Shown: one piece after another, positions 5,672 to 6,101 of the stretch
Layout of the letters: each line of letters opens with the position of its first letter
Position numbering within the stretch: the first letter of the stretch is position 1
NCBI GenBank assembly: GCA_035559775.1
Contig: DATMAU010000070.1
Coordinates: 1 to 6,101, forward strand
Source of the DNA: AG1 sp035559775
GTDB lineage: Archaea; Thermoproteota; Thermoprotei_A; Sulfolobales; AG1
Direction: 5' to 3'
DNA length: 6,101 bases
Made by a program: the position numbers and the translations under genes
Notes under the pieces: model-generated
What the model was told of the DNA's origin: nothing
The model's input: only the letters and a program-made list of their open reading frames with translations
Database searches by the model: none

Positions 5672-6100
5672 CTAGCTTCCAGCTACAACATTTGTGAAGT
5701 AAACGTTACCAGCCCTGGTATAGATCTTAACCTGATATGTGACGCCATTGATAAAGGAACATGACGTTGCTAAGGCAGTCGCGTTGATGCGTGCTGTTGC
5801 GCCACTATTTACCTGGACTTCTCCACCGTCAAGAGTCATGGAGCAGTTGCCAACAGTTACTCCTGTTATGTTAGACGTTATCGAACCCTTGTTATAAACC
5901 GTGACATTGAATACCCACATGCTTGTGTTATTATTAAGTCTTAATGTTGCATCTGGATATACTACTAGTTGTTCTGATCCTCCTACGCTTGTTCCGAATA
6001 CTCCTAGTACCCATGCTGCTACAGCGATAGCTATAACTATTGTTATGGCTATAAGTATTATAGCAGCTATCAGAGGCTCTAGTCCCTTTCTAATTTTTCT
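5672..6100 (-). CDS. Archaeal type IV pilin, N terminus cut by window edge (pilin 2)
   Basis: The frame is open from the window edge to the TAG at 5674-5672 and shows 142 residues; the start codon and a few leader residues lie outside. The first visible residues are RKIRKG, a prepilin-peptidase site with cleavage expected after Gly6, followed by the hydrophobic helix LEPLIAAIILIAI. Residues 8-51 are encoded by DNA identical to pilin 1. The head domain differs but keeps the same plan: VTVYNKGS, GVTVGNCS, SCSF, GVTYQVK and AGNVYFT, with cysteines at 86 and 114 matching pilin 1 Cys92 and Cys119. It carries six N-glycosylation sequons (Asn57, 58, 65, 77, 85, 106) against three in pilin 1. A start at the internal Met61 would delete the signal peptide and is wrong. 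It is either a second structural pilin or an alternate of pilin 1. Confidence 0.85.
   Translation of the reverse strand, partial: RKIRKGLEPLIAAIILIAITIVIAIAVAAWVLGVFGTSVGGSEQLVVYPDATLRLNNNTSMWVFNVTVYNKGSITSNITGVTVGNCSMTLDGGEVQVNSGATARINATALATSCSFINGVTYQVKIYTRAGNVYFTNVVAGS
5947..6079 (-). repeat. 133-bp exact inverted repeat, right copy (inside pilin 2)
   Basis: The reverse complement of this segment is identical to 315-447. It covers the mature pilin helix from the Glu after the cleavage site to the Ala before the variable head. The copies lie 5,499 bases apart in inverted orientation and enclose pgk, gap, kdgK and the membrane protein gene. Confidence 0.95.
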
Positions 6101-6101
6101 A

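Overview
The window reads as chromosomal DNA of a hyperthermophilic crenarchaeon (Thermoproteota). The support is a Sulfolobus-like phosphoglycerate kinase, an archaeal type II glyceraldehyde-3-phosphate dehydrogenase, a Sulfolobus-like 2-keto-3-deoxygluconate (KDG) kinase and pilins with class III signal peptides. Codon use is heavy in AGG, AGA and ATA, promoters are TATA-box type, and genes start without leaders or with very short ones. The genus cannot be fixed from the sequence alone.

Layout. Bases 1-162 hold the tail of a degenerate reading frame (+ strand). Bases 212-241 form a palindrome plus TATA promoter for pilin gene 1 (273-716, +). Bases 717-1736 have no convincing intact gene. 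They contain a decayed minus-strand frame (1001-1378) whose core is an inverted relative of bases 48-150, a nested hairpin, a 9-bp perfect dyad and the pgk promoter. Then come pgk (1737-2969, +) and gap (2969-4003, +), translationally coupled with a 1-base overlap. kdgK (4013-4993, -) converges on gap with 9 bases between. Upstream of kdgK on the minus strand lie a single-pass membrane protein of unknown function (5033-5590, -) and a second pilin (5672-6100, -), cut by the window edge.

How the genes fit together. KDG kinase makes KDPG, which an aldolase splits into pyruvate and glyceraldehyde 3-phosphate. GAPDH and PGK interconvert glyceraldehyde 3-phosphate and 3-phosphoglycerate, so the three enzymes meet at the triose-phosphate node. 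The two pilins belong to the cell surface.

The most striking signal is that the two pilin genes are inverted relative to each other, bracket the metabolic genes, and share a 133-bp stretch that is identical base for base (315-447 and the reverse complement of 5947-6079). Their remaining C-terminal coding regions differ widely, even at silent sites. This suggests recent gene conversion or recombination, and possibly an invertible segment of about 5.5 kb that would swap pilin heads. That switch is a hypothesis.
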